Notes under the pieces: model-generated | Databases searched by the model: none | What the model was told of the DNA's origin: nothing | Seen by the model: only the letters and a program-made list of their open reading frames with translations | Made by a program: the position numbers and the translations under genes | Part shown: positions 5,587-5,587 of the stretch, piece after piece | Position numbering within the stretch: position 1 is the stretch's first letter | Layout: every line of letters starts with the position of its first letter | Origin: Anaerolineae bacterium | Lineage (GTDB): Bacteria; Chloroflexota; Anaerolineae; DUEN01 | NCBI GenBank assembly: GCA_021159845.1 | Contig: JAGHDS010000100.1 | Coordinates: 1-5,587, forward strand | Reading direction: 5' to 3' | Length of the DNA: 5,587 nt

Positions 5587-5587
5587 C

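Overview
The window is GC-rich (about 60% by eye) bacterial chromosomal DNA with two convergent transcription units and almost no spare sequence. The proline dehydrogenase type, the archaeal-type glutamate synthase cluster and the base composition would suit Chloroflexota or a similar deep-branching, often thermophilic lineage. That assignment is an inference; no rRNA or marker gene is present to test it.

Left part (1-923, + strand): a monofunctional proline dehydrogenase gene that is nearly complete. Its reading frame is open to the left edge and the extra residues look like the family's normal N-terminus, so only a few codons should be missing. Middle (924-1172): a 249-bp convergent intergenic region with three hairpins, of which 1118-1145 is a convincing terminator for the minus-strand operon.

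Right part (1173-5587, - strand, read right to left): a tightly packed operon for an archaeal-type (domain-split) glutamate synthase. The order is an FAD/NAD(P)H oxidoreductase (5' end off the window), a class II glutamine amidotransferase, an Fe-S/FMN glutamate synthase catalytic subunit, and a GXGXG beta-helix subunit. Gaps are 17 nt, a 4-nt overlap and 1 nt, indicating one mRNA with coupled translation. The likely division of labour is as follows. The amidotransferase releases ammonia from glutamine. The FMN/Fe-S subunit uses it to convert 2-oxoglutarate to glutamate. The GXGXG subunit supplies the scaffold domain that is fused in bacterial GltB. The oxidoreductase probably passes electrons from NAD(P)H.

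The most notable anomaly is that the amidotransferase reading frame is broken by a single-base shift near 4393-4396. The catalytic-Cys part (4385-4603) is separated from the rest of the domain (3432-4388). One added base restores a continuous 390-residue protein with the expected family sequence at the junction. A sequencing or assembly error, or a very recent mutation, is the simplest explanation. The stop and restart codons overlap (TGATG), so two-piece translation cannot be excluded from sequence alone. I found no sign of a wholly new system, mobile element, CRISPR array or RNA gene.
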